A stretch of 64,000 nucleotides of DNA from Alcanivorax sp. GTDB taxonomy: Bacteria; Pseudomonadota; Gammaproteobacteria; Pseudomonadales; Alcanivoracaceae. A program made the position numbers and the translations under genes. The stretch spans positions 1 through 64,000 of the forward strand of contig JAKUPL010000018.1 in the NCBI GenBank assembly GCA_022449455.1, read 5' to 3'. Below the pieces are notes generated by a model. That model saw only the letters and a program-made list of their open reading frames with translations, had not been told where the DNA came from and did not search any database. Positions 35,461-44,198 of the stretch are shown piece by piece. How positions within the stretch are numbered: the first letter of the stretch is position 1; the number at the start of each line of letters is the position of its first letter.

Positions 35461-36576
35461 ATGCGCTTTCCCTTTCTCACTGACGCCTTTCTGGGCGCGC
35501 TGGAGGACACCGGCGCCGCCACCCCGGAGCGCGGCTGGGCCCCCTGTCATTTACGAAACGGCCCTATAAAAGATAGCCATCCGCAAGAGGATGACGCTTT
35601 CCTGCCGCTCTATGTCCGCGACGGCTCCCGGGGCGAATACGTGTTCGATTTCGCCTGGGCCGACGCCTACCAGCGCCACGGGCTGCCCTATTACCCCAAG
35701 CTGGTCAGCGCCATTCCGTTCACCCCGGTGGTGGGGCCCCGTTGGCGCGGCGACTGGCCGGCCGACGAGCTGTGGCGGCAGGTGCGCGAACGGGTGCGGG
35801 AGCAGGGCGCCAGTGGCTGGCATCTGCTGTTTCCGGACCGCGCCGCCCGGGAGGCGCTGGCGGCGCTGCCGCTGATCGAGCGCCAGGCCTGCCACTTCCG
35901 CTGGTTCAACCGGGACTACGCGGACTTCGAGGCGTTCCTGGCCACCTTCAATTCCCGCAAGCGCAAGAGCGTGCGCCGGGAGCGCCGCCGGGTGGCCGAG
36001 CAGGGGCTCACCGTGGAACGGCTCACCGGCGCCGACATCGGGCCGGAAAGCTGGCGCTTCTTCTACCATTGCTACGCCAACACGTACCTGGTGCGCGGCC
36101 AGCTCCCCTATCTGAGCGAGGCGTTTTTCCTGCGGCTGGCGGAGCGCCTGGGCGACCAATTGCTGCTGGTGCTGGCGCGCCACGGCGACGAGCCGGTGGC
36201 GGCGGGCCTGTATCTGTTCGACGACCGGGCGTTGTATGGCCGCTACTGGGGCAGCGTGCGGGAGTACGACGCCCTGCATTTCGAGGTCTGCTACTACCAG
36301 GGCATCGAGTTCGCCATCGAGCGGGGGCTGGCGGAGTTCGACCCGGGCGTGCAGGGTGAGCACAAGATTCTGCGCGGCTTCGAGCCGGTGCTGACCTATT
36401 CACTGCACTGGCTGGCGGAGCCGGCGTTCCATGAGGCGGTGGCGGATTTTTGTCAGCGCGAGGCGCGTCAGGTGCTGGCCTACCGGGACGAGGCGCGCAC
36501 CTTGCTGCCCTATCGGGCGGATCAGGCCGGTACGGTCACCGGCGCCGGCTCCGTGGACGGCGCCAGCCCGCGCTGA
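35461..36576 (+). CDS. GNAT/FemAB-type acyltransferase (DUF482, peptidogalycan-biosynthesis-like)
   Basis: The 371-residue protein matches DUF482: PLYVRDGSRGEYVFDFAWADAYQRHG near residue 48, NSRKRKSVRRERRRV near 165, FYHCYANTY near 200 and FDPGVQGEHKILRGFEP near 298. The fold is a double GNAT domain as in FemAB peptide-bond-forming enzymes; the substrate is unknown. I chose the ATG at 35461 because upstream in-frame residues look non-native. Its 3' end overlaps the convergent small gene by 55 bases. Confidence 0.85.
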   Translation: MRFPFLTDAFLGALEDTGAATPERGWAPCHLRNGPIKDSHPQEDDAFLPLYVRDGSRGEYVFDFAWADAYQRHGLPYYPKLVSAIPFTPVVGPRWRGDWPADELWRQVRERVREQGASGWHLLFPDRAAREALAALPLIERQACHFRWFNRDYADFEAFLATFNSRKRKSVRRERRRVAEQGLTVERLTGADIGPESWRFFYHCYANTYLVRGQLPYLSEAFFLRLAERLGDQLLLVLARHGDEPVAAGLYLFDDRALYGRYWGSVREYDALHFEVCYYQGIEFAIERGLAEFDPGVQGEHKILRGFEPVLTYSLHWLAEPAFHEAVADFCQREARQVLAYRDEARTLLPYRADQAGTVTGAGSVDGASPR

Positions 36577-36914
36577 ATCATCAGCGCCATGGTCACCGGG
36601 TCGCGGGGGTCGGTGCGCGGATGGGTGGGGCACTTCGGACCCAGGGCACCGGTCACGTCGTCCAGGGTATCGTCGTCGCTGTTATCCAGGTTCACCAGGT
36701 ATTCCAACACCCGGCCGCCACCATCCACCAGGGTGCCGGTGTACATGCGCTCGTCGCAGCGGCACACCAGGGCGAACACGCTGTCGCCGACGACCACCCC
36801 CTGGGCGGCCAGCCAGGCGGTCAGGCCCGGATCCAGTTCGCCGTCACGGATCAGCCGGGTGCGATCGCACACCGCCTGCCAGGTATTACGATGACTGATC
36901 TTGGTCAGTTGCAT
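36522..36914 (-). CDS. Small protein of unknown function under a CRP-type site
   Basis: The 130-residue product starts at an ATG with a purine-rich AAGGGGG upstream. It shows no signal peptide or membrane helix. Features are a VCRCDERMYTGTLVDGGGRVLEYLV beta-rich core near residue 60 and an acidic NLDNSDDDTLDDVTGALG stretch after it. I recognise no family. A textbook CRP/Vfr-type site lies just upstream (36938-36953), suggesting cAMP control. It is convergent with the DUF482 gene with a 55-base overlap. Confidence 0.65.
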   Translation of the reverse strand: MQLTKISHRNTWQAVCDRTRLIRDGELDPGLTAWLAAQGVVVGDSVFALVCRCDERMYTGTLVDGGGRVLEYLVNLDNSDDDTLDDVTGALGPKCPTHPRTDPRDPVTMALMIQRGLAPSTEPAPVTVPA

Positions 36915-36937
36915 CCCGAATTCCCCCTTCCCCAATT

Positions 36938-36953
36938 TGTGAACGGTATCACA
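36938..36953. promoter_or_regulatory. CRP/Vfr-type binding site
   Basis: TGTGA-ACGGTA-TCACA is an exact match to the core TGTGA-N6-TCACA, flanked by AT-rich bases on both sides as in strong CRP sites. It is centred about 31 bases upstream of the small-gene ATG, so it would lie near or over the promoter and could activate or repress. Confidence 0.65.
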
Positions 36954-36966
36954 GATTGTAAAATGT

Positions 36967-38757
36967 TCAAATATTGTCCAGGGAGGACCGGAACAGGGGC
37001 GGCATGGGGCAATCCAGCAGCGCGCAGAGGGCACGCAGCAGTTCGGCTTCCGCCACCTGGACCTGCCCGTCGGAGAGCACCAGATCAGCGGCGGCGTCGA
37101 TCAGCGGCGCCTTCAGCAGTGGCGTCAGCCGGGTCAGGCGGTCCACGGCGGTCTGCAGGCGCGGCGGCCCGCAGCGGTCCGGCGGCAGCAGCAGACGGCC
37201 CGGCGGCAGCAGCCCGTGGGTGGCGCGCTGGAAGGCGGCCAGGGCGGTGGTGCGGGCGGAATCGCCGGCCCAGGCCAGCACCGAGAACACCACCTGGATT
37301 TCGTTGGCCACCGCGCTCAGACGATGAATTTCCAGACCCGGCAGGCGCCGTTTCGGTGGCGTCAGCGCCTGTCGGGCGATGGCCGCCAGCGCCCGGCACA
37401 GCAGGTCGTCCTGGCCCCGGTGCCGGGTGATCGCCTGCAATTGGGCGACGATCACCGGGCGGCGGCGCTCCGGCGCCTGGCGCAGGGTGGCCACCGCCAG
37501 GTCCAGCAGTGGCAGACGCAGCCGCGTGCCCAGGCCGCGCACCTGCTCCACCAGGGCGCCCCGGCGGCCGCGGCGCAGCGCCGGCGGCGGTGGCGTAGCG
37601 CCCAGCACCAGGGCGTAGAGCACGCATTCGGCGCCTTCCTGGGTGTGCAGCGCCCGCTGCAGATCGTCGGGAATGCTGGCCAGTAGCGAACGCGCATAGC
37701 CCAGGTTGGCCGCGTCCAGATGTCCCACCCGCGCGGACGCCGCCGATGACGGCGCCCGGGCCTGGCGGGCGCGCGCCCGGGCCCGCACCGGCCAGTCCGC
37801 GCCCAGGGCGCGCAGCCGCTGATCCAGGCTCGGGTGGGTGGCGAGCAGGCGCCGCCAGCGCAGCCCCAGGGTTTCGGCGAAGGCCATGTGGCTGAGGTCC
37901 TCCGCGTGCGGGCTGCGCAGGTGCGAGCCCTCCTGGCGAATCTTGATCAGGGCCCCGGCCAGGCCGGCGGGCTGGCGGGTGAACTGCACCGCGCTGGCGT
38001 CCGCCAGCCGTTCCCGCTGGCGGGAGATGGCGGCCTTGATCAGCCGCCCGAAGAACAGGCCGGCAAAGCCGATCGCCATCAGCAGCACGCCGCCCAGGGC
38101 GAACAGCGGCAGGCCCCGGCGGTGGCCGTCGCCGGTGGTCGCGTGCAGCAGGAACTCGCCCACCTTGCCGATCGCCAGTACCCCGGCCAGGGCGGCCAGC
38201 AGGCGCAGATTCAAGCGCATGTCCGCGTTCAGAATATGGCTGAATTCGTGGGCCACCACGCCCTGCAGTTCGTCCCGGCTGAGGCGCTCCAGAGCGCCCC
38301 GCGTCACTACCAGAACGGTGCTGGAGGGCGTCAGCCCGGCCACCAGGGCGTTGATGCCGTCCTCGCGCTCCAGCACATAGGTACGTGGCGGCACGGTGCC
38401 GGCGGCCAGGCTCATTTCTTCCACCACTTGCAGCAGGCGCCGGTGGCGGGCGTCGCGGGGCTGGGCGGGCACTTCCCGGGCGCCCAGCAGTCGCGCCAGG
38501 GCCGGGCCGCCCTCGCGCAATTGCCAAGCCTTGCGCAGGGATCCGCCGATCAGCACCGCCAGGGTGGCGGCGGTGAGCGCCAGGCCGGCGTTGCTGAGCA
38601 GCCAGTCGCGCCAGGAAAGAGCCGGGTGCAGCCAGCGGCCGATCAGCCAGGCGCAGAGATTGACGGCGGCGGTCACCGCCGCCAGCGCCGCCAGGAAATA
38701 CCCCACCAGCAGCACCGTGCGCCGCCGGGCCCGCGCCTGATGATCGAAGAAGTCCAT
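36967..38757 (-). CDS. M48-family membrane metallopeptidase with C-terminal TerB-like extension
   Basis: The 596-residue protein has two N-terminal membrane helices, the zinc motif VAHEFSHILNADMR near residue 170, two more helices and the third ligand glutamate in RERLADASAVQF near 250. This is the HtpX/M48 arrangement. The extra 250-residue C-terminal part ends in DAAADLVLSDGQVQVAEAELL and ALLDCPMPPL, which resembles a TerB-like domain. It follows lemA with 10 bases between, and LemA-M48 pairs are common envelope stress or quality-control modules. Confidence 0.88.
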   Translation of the reverse strand: MDFFDHQARARRRTVLLVGYFLAALAAVTAAVNLCAWLIGRWLHPALSWRDWLLSNAGLALTAATLAVLIGGSLRKAWQLREGGPALARLLGAREVPAQPRDARHRRLLQVVEEMSLAAGTVPPRTYVLEREDGINALVAGLTPSSTVLVVTRGALERLSRDELQGVVAHEFSHILNADMRLNLRLLAALAGVLAIGKVGEFLLHATTGDGHRRGLPLFALGGVLLMAIGFAGLFFGRLIKAAISRQRERLADASAVQFTRQPAGLAGALIKIRQEGSHLRSPHAEDLSHMAFAETLGLRWRRLLATHPSLDQRLRALGADWPVRARARARQARAPSSAASARVGHLDAANLGYARSLLASIPDDLQRALHTQEGAECVLYALVLGATPPPPALRRGRRGALVEQVRGLGTRLRLPLLDLAVATLRQAPERRRPVIVAQLQAITRHRGQDDLLCRALAAIARQALTPPKRRLPGLEIHRLSAVANEIQVVFSVLAWAGDSARTTALAAFQRATHGLLPPGRLLLPPDRCGPPRLQTAVDRLTRLTPLLKAPLIDAAADLVLSDGQVQVAEAELLRALCALLDCPMPPLFRSSLDNI

Positions 38758-38767
38758 GGTGGGAGGG

Positions 38768-39355
38768 TCAGAAGGCGACGTGGACCGCGCGGCGCGCTTC
38801 CGGATCCTCGATGTCCAGCAAGGCGGCTTCCTTGAACGGTCCGAAGAAGCCGCTCACCGCGTTATGGGGGAACTGCTCCCGGTAGGTGTTGTAGCGCATT
38901 ACCGCGTCATTGAAAGCCTGGCGGGCGAAGCCGATGCGGTTCTCGGTGGCGGCCAGTTCCTCCATCAGGTCGGCCATGGCGCGGTCGGCTTTCAACTCCG
39001 GATAGTTTTCGCTCACCGCCAGCAACCGCGACAGGCTGCCGGAGAGGATCGATTCAGCGCGGCCCAGGCGGTCCACGGCGGCGCCGTCGTCCGGCCGCTC
39101 GGCGGCGTCGCGGCGGGCGCCTTCGGCCTGGTTGCGCGCTTCGGTGACCCGCGTCAGGGTGTCGCGCTCATGGTCCAGATAGGCCTTGGCGGTGCTCACC
39201 AGATTGGGAATCAGATCGTGGCGGCGCTGCAGCTGCACGTCGATCTGCGCGAAGGCGTTTCTGAAGCGGTTGCGCAGGCTGACCAGGCGATTGTAGATCG
39301 CCACCAGATAGATCAGCCCGGCGATGATGACGGCGAAGAACAGCCAGGTACCCAT
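38768..39355 (-). CDS. lemA: LemA family protein
   Basis: The 195-residue protein has one N-terminal membrane helix (about residues 4-20) and a long helical domain with NRFRNAFAQIDVQLQRRHDLIPNLV near residue 30 and FNDAVMRYNTYREQFPHN near 165, both LemA signatures. It is an inner-membrane protein with a large soluble helical bundle. The role is not well defined; it forms an operon with the M48 peptidase. Confidence 0.93.
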   Translation of the reverse strand: MGTWLFFAVIIAGLIYLVAIYNRLVSLRNRFRNAFAQIDVQLQRRHDLIPNLVSTAKAYLDHERDTLTRVTEARNQAEGARRDAAERPDDGAAVDRLGRAESILSGSLSRLLAVSENYPELKADRAMADLMEELAATENRIGFARQAFNDAVMRYNTYREQFPHNAVSGFFGPFKEAALLDIEDPEARRAVHVAF

Positions 39356-39445
39356 GTTTCCCCCTTTCCCCTGCCGGGTCGGCTTGACCGTGCTTAACGT
39401 TACTGCAAGCGCTGGTCCCTGGCTATTGGCGCGATGACGATCGCG

Positions 39446-40384
39446 TCACGGTTGCAGAGGATGCAGCGGCAGGTAGTGATCCACCAGCAGGGCGGTGAAC
39501 AGCACGAACAGATAGACGATGGAATAACCAAAGGTCTTCATCGGCAGCTTGGGGTTGCTGCTGAAGCGCAGCCGCACCGCGTGCACCAGGAAAATGCCAC
39601 TGAGGATCACCGCGCTGACCAGATAGATCAGCCCGCTCATGCCGGTCAGATAGGGCAGCAGCGAACAGATGAACAGCAAAATGGTGTAGTACAGCACCGA
39701 CTCCCGGGTAAAGGGGATGCCGTGGGTCACCGGCAGCATCGGCACGTCCGCCTTGGCGTACTCGTCGGCGCGGTGGATCGCCAGCGCCCAGAAGTGCGGC
39801 GGTGTCCATACGAAGATGATCAGCACCAGCAGCCAGGCGTAGGGGTCCAGGGAGTTGGTTACCGCCGCCCAGCCGAGCAGCGGCGGAATGGCGCCGGCGA
39901 TGCCGCCGATCACGATGTTCTGCGGCGTGGCGCGTTTCAGGTAGAGGGTATAGACGAAGGCATAGCCGACGAAGCCGAACAGGGTCAGCCCGGCGGTCAG
40001 CGGATTGACCAGAAAATAGAGCATCGCCATGGAGGCCAGCGCCAGCAGCACCGCGAAGGTCACCGCCGCCTTTGGCGAGATCTTGCCGGCCACCAGTGGG
40101 CGTTTCTCGGTGCGCTTCATGATGGCGTCGATCTTCTGATCCATGATCTGGTTGATCGCCGCCGACGCCATCATCGCCAGGGACAGCCCCACGAAGGCGG
40201 GGATGAAGATGTCCAGGGGCACCATGCCCGGCGGGTCGGTGGCCAGGAACATGCCGGCCACGGCGGTGACCATCAGCAGCATCACCACGCCGGGTTTGGT
40301 CAGCGCCAGATAGTCGCGCCAGCCCGGCGTCGGGCGTTCACGCGACTCCGGCGGGGCGCTCATGGTCTTGTCGTTCGCGCTCAT
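39446..40384 (-). CDS. ctaB: Protoheme IX farnesyltransferase (heme O synthase)
   Basis: CtaB/CyoE attaches a farnesyl group to heme b, giving heme o. The 312-residue membrane protein has the polyprenyltransferase motif NQIMDQKIDAIMKRTEKRPLV near residue 80 and a second aspartate-containing loop near YAKADVPMLP. The ATG at 40384 has GAGGGAG upstream. It is the last gene of the minus-strand block SURF1, Sco-like, ctaA, ctaB. Confidence 0.95.
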   Translation of the reverse strand: MSANDKTMSAPPESRERPTPGWRDYLALTKPGVVMLLMVTAVAGMFLATDPPGMVPLDIFIPAFVGLSLAMMASAAINQIMDQKIDAIMKRTEKRPLVAGKISPKAAVTFAVLLALASMAMLYFLVNPLTAGLTLFGFVGYAFVYTLYLKRATPQNIVIGGIAGAIPPLLGWAAVTNSLDPYAWLLVLIIFVWTPPHFWALAIHRADEYAKADVPMLPVTHGIPFTRESVLYYTILLFICSLLPYLTGMSGLIYLVSAVILSGIFLVHAVRLRFSSNPKLPMKTFGYSIVYLFVLFTALLVDHYLPLHPLQP

Positions 40385-40411
40385 GGTGGCTCCCTCTCGG
40401 CCTGATCTGGA

Positions 40412-41491
40412 CTAATCCCGGGGCGGCCCGTCCGGGCCCCGCGGATGACGGGCCGCGCATTTTACGTTGATGGCGCGGATAAAGAGTACCAGCGATATCA
40501 GCAGCAGCACCGCCACGAAGTTGTGCGACACCGCCACCCACAGCGGCACCGAGAACACCACGTTGCTGATGCCCAGGGTGATCTGCAACGCCAGCAGGCC
40601 CAGGATCGCCAGGCCGAAGTTGCGGAAGAACACGCTGCGCGCCCGGGTCAGGATGCGCCCCACCAGCAGCAGCACCATCAACGTCACCAGCAGGGCGCCG
40701 AAGCGGTGCAGCACGTGGATGGTGGTGCGCGCGTCGTTCTGCAGCACGCCGAACTCGTAGTCCGGCTTGTCGTGCTCATGGCCCCAGAACACGAAGGCGT
40801 CCTCGAAATTGATGTGCTCCACCCAGCCGTCCTCGCAGATCGGCAGCTCGGTGCACACCACCGCGGCGTAGTTGGCGGTGGTCCAGCCGCCCAGGGCGAT
40901 CTGCAGCACCACCGCCGCCAGGCTCAGCCCGCCCAGGGTCTTCAGGCTGCGCACGTCGCAATCGTTGAGAAAGCGCGGCCAGCGGTACAGGCGGGCGGTG
41001 AGCAGGGCCAGCAGCGTCAGGGTGGTGAAGCCGCCGAGCAGATGCAGCATCACGATGGTGGGCTGCAGCCCCATGGTGACGGTCCACATGCCGAGGATGC
41101 CCTGGAAGATCACCAGCGCCACCAGAAACAGGGGCAGCTTGAGCGGCTGCTTTTCGCGCTTGCGGTTGACCACGCTGAGGCCGGCGATGATCAGGATCAG
41201 CAACCCCAGGGTGGAGGCGAAATAGCGGTGCACCATCTCCGGAACGGTTTTGTGCGCCTCGCGCAGCTCGCCGGGGTTGGTGGCGTTCTGTTCATTGACG
41301 TGCGCGATGGCCTTGCGCACGTCCAGGTGCCCGTAGCAGCCGGGCCAGTCCGGGCAGCCCAGGCCGGCGTCGGAGAGCCGGGTCCAGGCGCCCAGAATGA
41401 TCACGCCGGCGGCCAGGATCAGCGCCAGCACGGCCACGCGGCGCAGCCAGATTTGCGAGGAAGTCAAAGGTTGCCGGGGTTCGGGATGCAT
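40412..41491 (-). CDS. ctaA: Heme A synthase
   Basis: CtaA (COX15) oxidises heme o to heme a. The 359-residue protein has eight hydrophobic helices; ILGAWTRLSDAGLGCPDWPGCYG opens the first periplasmic loop (about residues 33-55), and HRYFAS and LLGGFTT contain the heme-ligand histidine regions. HVLHRFGALLVTL near residue 265 is the second-half counterpart. It sits between ctaB and the Sco-like gene. Confidence 0.95.
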   Translation of the reverse strand: MHPEPRQPLTSSQIWLRRVAVLALILAAGVIILGAWTRLSDAGLGCPDWPGCYGHLDVRKAIAHVNEQNATNPGELREAHKTVPEMVHRYFASTLGLLILIIAGLSVVNRKREKQPLKLPLFLVALVIFQGILGMWTVTMGLQPTIVMLHLLGGFTTLTLLALLTARLYRWPRFLNDCDVRSLKTLGGLSLAAVVLQIALGGWTTANYAAVVCTELPICEDGWVEHINFEDAFVFWGHEHDKPDYEFGVLQNDARTTIHVLHRFGALLVTLMVLLLVGRILTRARSVFFRNFGLAILGLLALQITLGISNVVFSVPLWVAVSHNFVAVLLLISLVLFIRAINVKCAARHPRGPDGPPRD

Positions 41492-41524
41492 GTGTCGAAA
41501 CCTGTAGGGATAGCGGGCGCCGCC

Positions 41525-42136
41525 TCAGATCAGCGAGCCCTTCAAGGTACGTTCAAGATCCAGGCGGATGTTTTCCGCCTCCTCCAGAGTGGCGTCCATG
41601 TCCTCGTGGGTGGGGTAGCGCAGAAAGATCTGGCCGTCCGGGCTGACCACGAAAATATCGCCCACGGCGTCGCCGCCGGCGTCTTCGTAGGCCGGTGCCA
41701 GCGCCGCCTTGACGGTGCCGGCGTCGCCCCGTGTTTCCACCATGCCGGCGGCCTGATCGTCCAGAAAGCCGCGCAGGTCCTCGGACGCCGGCGCAGTGAG
41801 TACCACCACCCGGCGCAACCGTTCCATGTTCTCGCCCAGGGTGCGTTGCACCTGGCGCATCTGATAGTAAAGGCCGTTCTTGCAGGCCCGGTCGCAGTCC
41901 GGGCCGGCCACGTACAGCAGGCTCCACAGCCCCTGGGTGTCGGCATCGTCGTAGGGTTCGCCGTCGGCGTCTTGCAGCTCCAGCGCCGCGATCTGCACGT
42001 GGGGGATGATCAGCTGGCCCTTGTTTTCCCGGGGCAGTGACCAGGGGTCCACGAAATAGCGTCCGACGATGAAGAACACGATAAAGGGGCCGACGATGGC
42101 CAGCAGGGTCAGCCTGTTTTTAAGACGTGGCGACAT
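41525..42136 (-). CDS. Sco-like thioredoxin-fold membrane protein, cytochrome oxidase assembly locus
   Basis: The 203-residue protein has one N-terminal membrane helix (about residues 10-28) and a thioredoxin-like domain with GPDCDRACKNG near residue 80, a CxxxC motif at the position of the Sco copper motif. The Sco histidine ligand is not apparent: the equivalent region reads DAVGDIFVVSPDGQIFLRYP. The protein may therefore act as a thiol-disulfide reductase for CuA assembly rather than a copper carrier. It lies between ctaA and SURF1, which supports an oxidase-assembly role. Confidence 0.8.
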   Translation of the reverse strand: MSPRLKNRLTLLAIVGPFIVFFIVGRYFVDPWSLPRENKGQLIIPHVQIAALELQDADGEPYDDADTQGLWSLLYVAGPDCDRACKNGLYYQMRQVQRTLGENMERLRRVVVLTAPASEDLRGFLDDQAAGMVETRGDAGTVKAALAPAYEDAGGDAVGDIFVVSPDGQIFLRYPTHEDMDATLEEAENIRLDLERTLKGSLI

Positions 42137-42142
42137 GATGTT

Positions 42143-42874
42143 TCAGTGATCCGGTCGGGGGCGCCGGCGGAAATGGGCGACCAGGTACATGATCAGGGCG
42201 GCCAGACCCAGCCCCAGCCACTGCAGCGCGTAGGCCTGGTGGCGTTCCGGGCTGATCGCCGCCGTGATGTCCTGCCAGGGCCTTGGCAGCACGGGGGCAT
42301 CGCCCAGGGGCTGTTCGGGCGGCACCCGAATCTCGAAGGGCGCCAATTCTAACCCAAGTCGGCGCCCGATGGCTTCAAAATCCACCTTCTGCACCCGCAG
42401 CGGCCATTGGTGCTCCGCCAGTGGGGTGTCCTTGAGCACCAGGGCGCGGGCGTCCGGCTGGTAGAGCGTGCCGGTCACCGTCACCGCGCCGCTCACCGGC
42501 GTCACCTCGGGCAGCGTGGCGCGGTCGGCGCCTCGGGGCAGCCAGCCCCGGTTGATCAGCACCCAGCGGCCATCGTCGGCGCGCAGCGGGCTGAGCAGAT
42601 AATAGCCGGCCACGCCCTGGTAGGTGCGGTTGTCCAGCAGCACCGGGTGGTCGTTGTCGATCTCGCCGTGTACCCGCACCGGCAGGTGCTGGCGGTCGTC
42701 GCGGCGCAGCGCCTCGGCCAGGCTCACCGGGGCGGCGTGGGCCTTGGTCGCCTGGTCGGCCAGCCAGGCGCGTTTCTCGCCGGCGCGCTGCCATTGCCAC
42801 CAGGACAGGCTCAGACACACCGCGACCACCGTGAGCGTGAGCAGCAGGCCAAGGGGGGAAAAGCGCCTCTTCAT
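42143..42874 (-). CDS. SURF1-family cytochrome oxidase assembly protein
   Basis: SURF1 helps insert heme a into oxidase subunit I. The 243-residue protein has membrane helices at both ends (about 8-26 and 212-230) and the family segments LSLSWWQWQRAGEKR near residue 22, WVLINRGWLPRGA near 105 and HQAYALQWLGLGLAALIMYL near the end. It is the first gene of the minus-strand assembly block. Confidence 0.93.
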   Translation of the reverse strand: MKRRFSPLGLLLTLTVVAVCLSLSWWQWQRAGEKRAWLADQATKAHAAPVSLAEALRRDDRQHLPVRVHGEIDNDHPVLLDNRTYQGVAGYYLLSPLRADDGRWVLINRGWLPRGADRATLPEVTPVSGAVTVTGTLYQPDARALVLKDTPLAEHQWPLRVQKVDFEAIGRRLGLELAPFEIRVPPEQPLGDAPVLPRPWQDITAAISPERHQAYALQWLGLGLAALIMYLVAHFRRRPRPDH

Positions 42875-42974
42875 CTTTCACTCGCTGGGGTGGCGGCTAC
42901 AATGGGCGCGTATTGTACCCGACCGGGTTCGCACGTCGAGGCAATGCCGCCCGGCGTTGGCTAAGGAGAAACAT

Positions 42975-43223
42975 ATGTGGTGGGTGAAGCTGATCGTCAT
43001 CGTGCTGTTGATCGCGGCGGTGGCCTCCCTGGGCAAGGCGCTGATGTCGCTGGTGCGCGGCCAGGGCAAGGACGGCAAGACCATGCGCGCGCTCGCCTGG
43101 CGGGTGGGTTTCTCGGCGGCGGTGTTCCTGTTCATTCTGCTGAGCATGATGATGGGCTGGATCCAGCCCCACGACGTCAACCCGGGCCAGCGCTACGGGG
43201 AGCCCATCGAACAGGCGCAGTAA
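42975..43223 (+). CDS. DUF2909 twin-transmembrane protein
   Basis: The 82-residue protein has two hydrophobic helices (about residues 4-24 and 44-62) joined by a basic loop GKDGKTMRALAWRVG, which fits DUF2909. The ATG has AAGGAG eight bases upstream. It lies alone on the plus strand between the SURF1 and coxC genes, a common place for this gene in Pseudomonas-like oxidase loci, so a minor assembly or stability role is likely but unproven. Confidence 0.85.
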   Translation: MWWVKLIVIVLLIAAVASLGKALMSLVRGQGKDGKTMRALAWRVGFSAAVFLFILLSMMMGWIQPHDVNPGQRYGEPIEQAQ

Positions 43224-43230
43224 AGGCCGA

Positions 43231-43269
43231 AAACAAAAAGCCCCGGCTTGTGACCGGGGCTTTTTGTTT
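43231..43269. terminator. Bidirectional intrinsic terminator
   Basis: A perfect 16-base inverted repeat (arms 43231-43246 and 43254-43269, GC core GCCCCGG) with a 7-base loop carries A runs on one side and T runs on the other, giving a U tract in both directions. It separates the convergent DUF2909 and coxC genes. Confidence 0.92.
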
Positions 43270-43287
43270 CCAGGGTGGTCGGCGGGG

Positions 43288-44169
43288 TTACAGCCAGTAC
43301 ACCACCACGAAAAGGAACAGCCAGACCACGTCCACGAAGTGCCAGTACCAGGCCCCCGCTTCCCAGGCGAAATTGTTTTCCGCGTCGAAGTGGCCCTTGA
43401 TCACACGCAGCAGCGTGACGAACAGGAAGATGGTGCCGATGGTCACGTGGGCGCCGTGGAACCCGGTCAGCAGGAAGAACAGGCTGCCGTAGATGCCGGC
43501 GTGCAGGGTCAGCCCCATTTCCACGTAGGCGTGGTGGTATTCCCAGGCCTGCAGGCCCAGGAAGATCGCGCCCAGCAGCACGGTGGCCGCCTGGAAACCG
43601 ATCAGCCGGCCGCGCTTGCCTTCCAGCAGAGCGTGGTGGGCGATGGTCAGGGTCACGGAGCTGGTCAGCAGGATGGCGGTGTTGATCGCCGGCAGGCCCC
43701 AGGCACCCATGGCCTGGGTGGTGGTGCCGTCCGGGGTCTTGATCAGCGGCCACATGGCCTGGAAGTTCGGCCACAGCAGTTCATGGGTCATGGCGTTGCT
43801 GCCGGCGCCGCCCAGCCACGGCACGATCAGCCAGCGGGTGTAGAACAGGGCGCCGAAGAAGGCACCGAAGAACATTACCTCGGAGAAGATGAACCACAGC
43901 ATGCCCTGGCGGTAGGAAATGCCCAGCTGCTTGCTGTGCAGACCGCCCACGGATTCCTTGATGGTGTCACGCCACCAGATGGCGATCACCAGCCACAGGG
44001 TGGCCAGGCCGAAGAAGAACAGCGGCATCCCCCAGCTGCCCTCGAACTTGTCCGGGGCGGTGCTCTGCTGGATAAAGTGGGCGCCGCCCACGGCGGTCAT
44101 GAACAGCCCGACCGAAGCCGCCAGGGGCCAGGGGCTGCTCTCGGGTACGTAATACTTCTCAGTAGCCAT
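43288..44169 (-). CDS. coxC: Cytochrome c oxidase subunit III
   Basis: The 293-residue integral membrane protein has seven helices and subunit III signatures including WWRDTIKES near residue 68, EVMFFGAFFGALFY near 97 and the C-terminal WHFVDVVWLFLFVVVYW. I chose the ATG at 44169 (MATEKYYVPE) with AGGAGA upstream. It follows ctaG by 29 bases and ends at the bidirectional terminator, closing the structural operon. Confidence 0.96.
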   Translation of the reverse strand: MATEKYYVPESSPWPLAASVGLFMTAVGGAHFIQQSTAPDKFEGSWGMPLFFFGLATLWLVIAIWWRDTIKESVGGLHSKQLGISYRQGMLWFIFSEVMFFGAFFGALFYTRWLIVPWLGGAGSNAMTHELLWPNFQAMWPLIKTPDGTTTQAMGAWGLPAINTAILLTSSVTLTIAHHALLEGKRGRLIGFQAATVLLGAIFLGLQAWEYHHAYVEMGLTLHAGIYGSLFFLLTGFHGAHVTIGTIFLFVTLLRVIKGHFDAENNFAWEAGAWYWHFVDVVWLFLFVVVYWL

Positions 44170-44198
44170 TTGAAAAAGTCTCCTGTACAACCGGGCCG

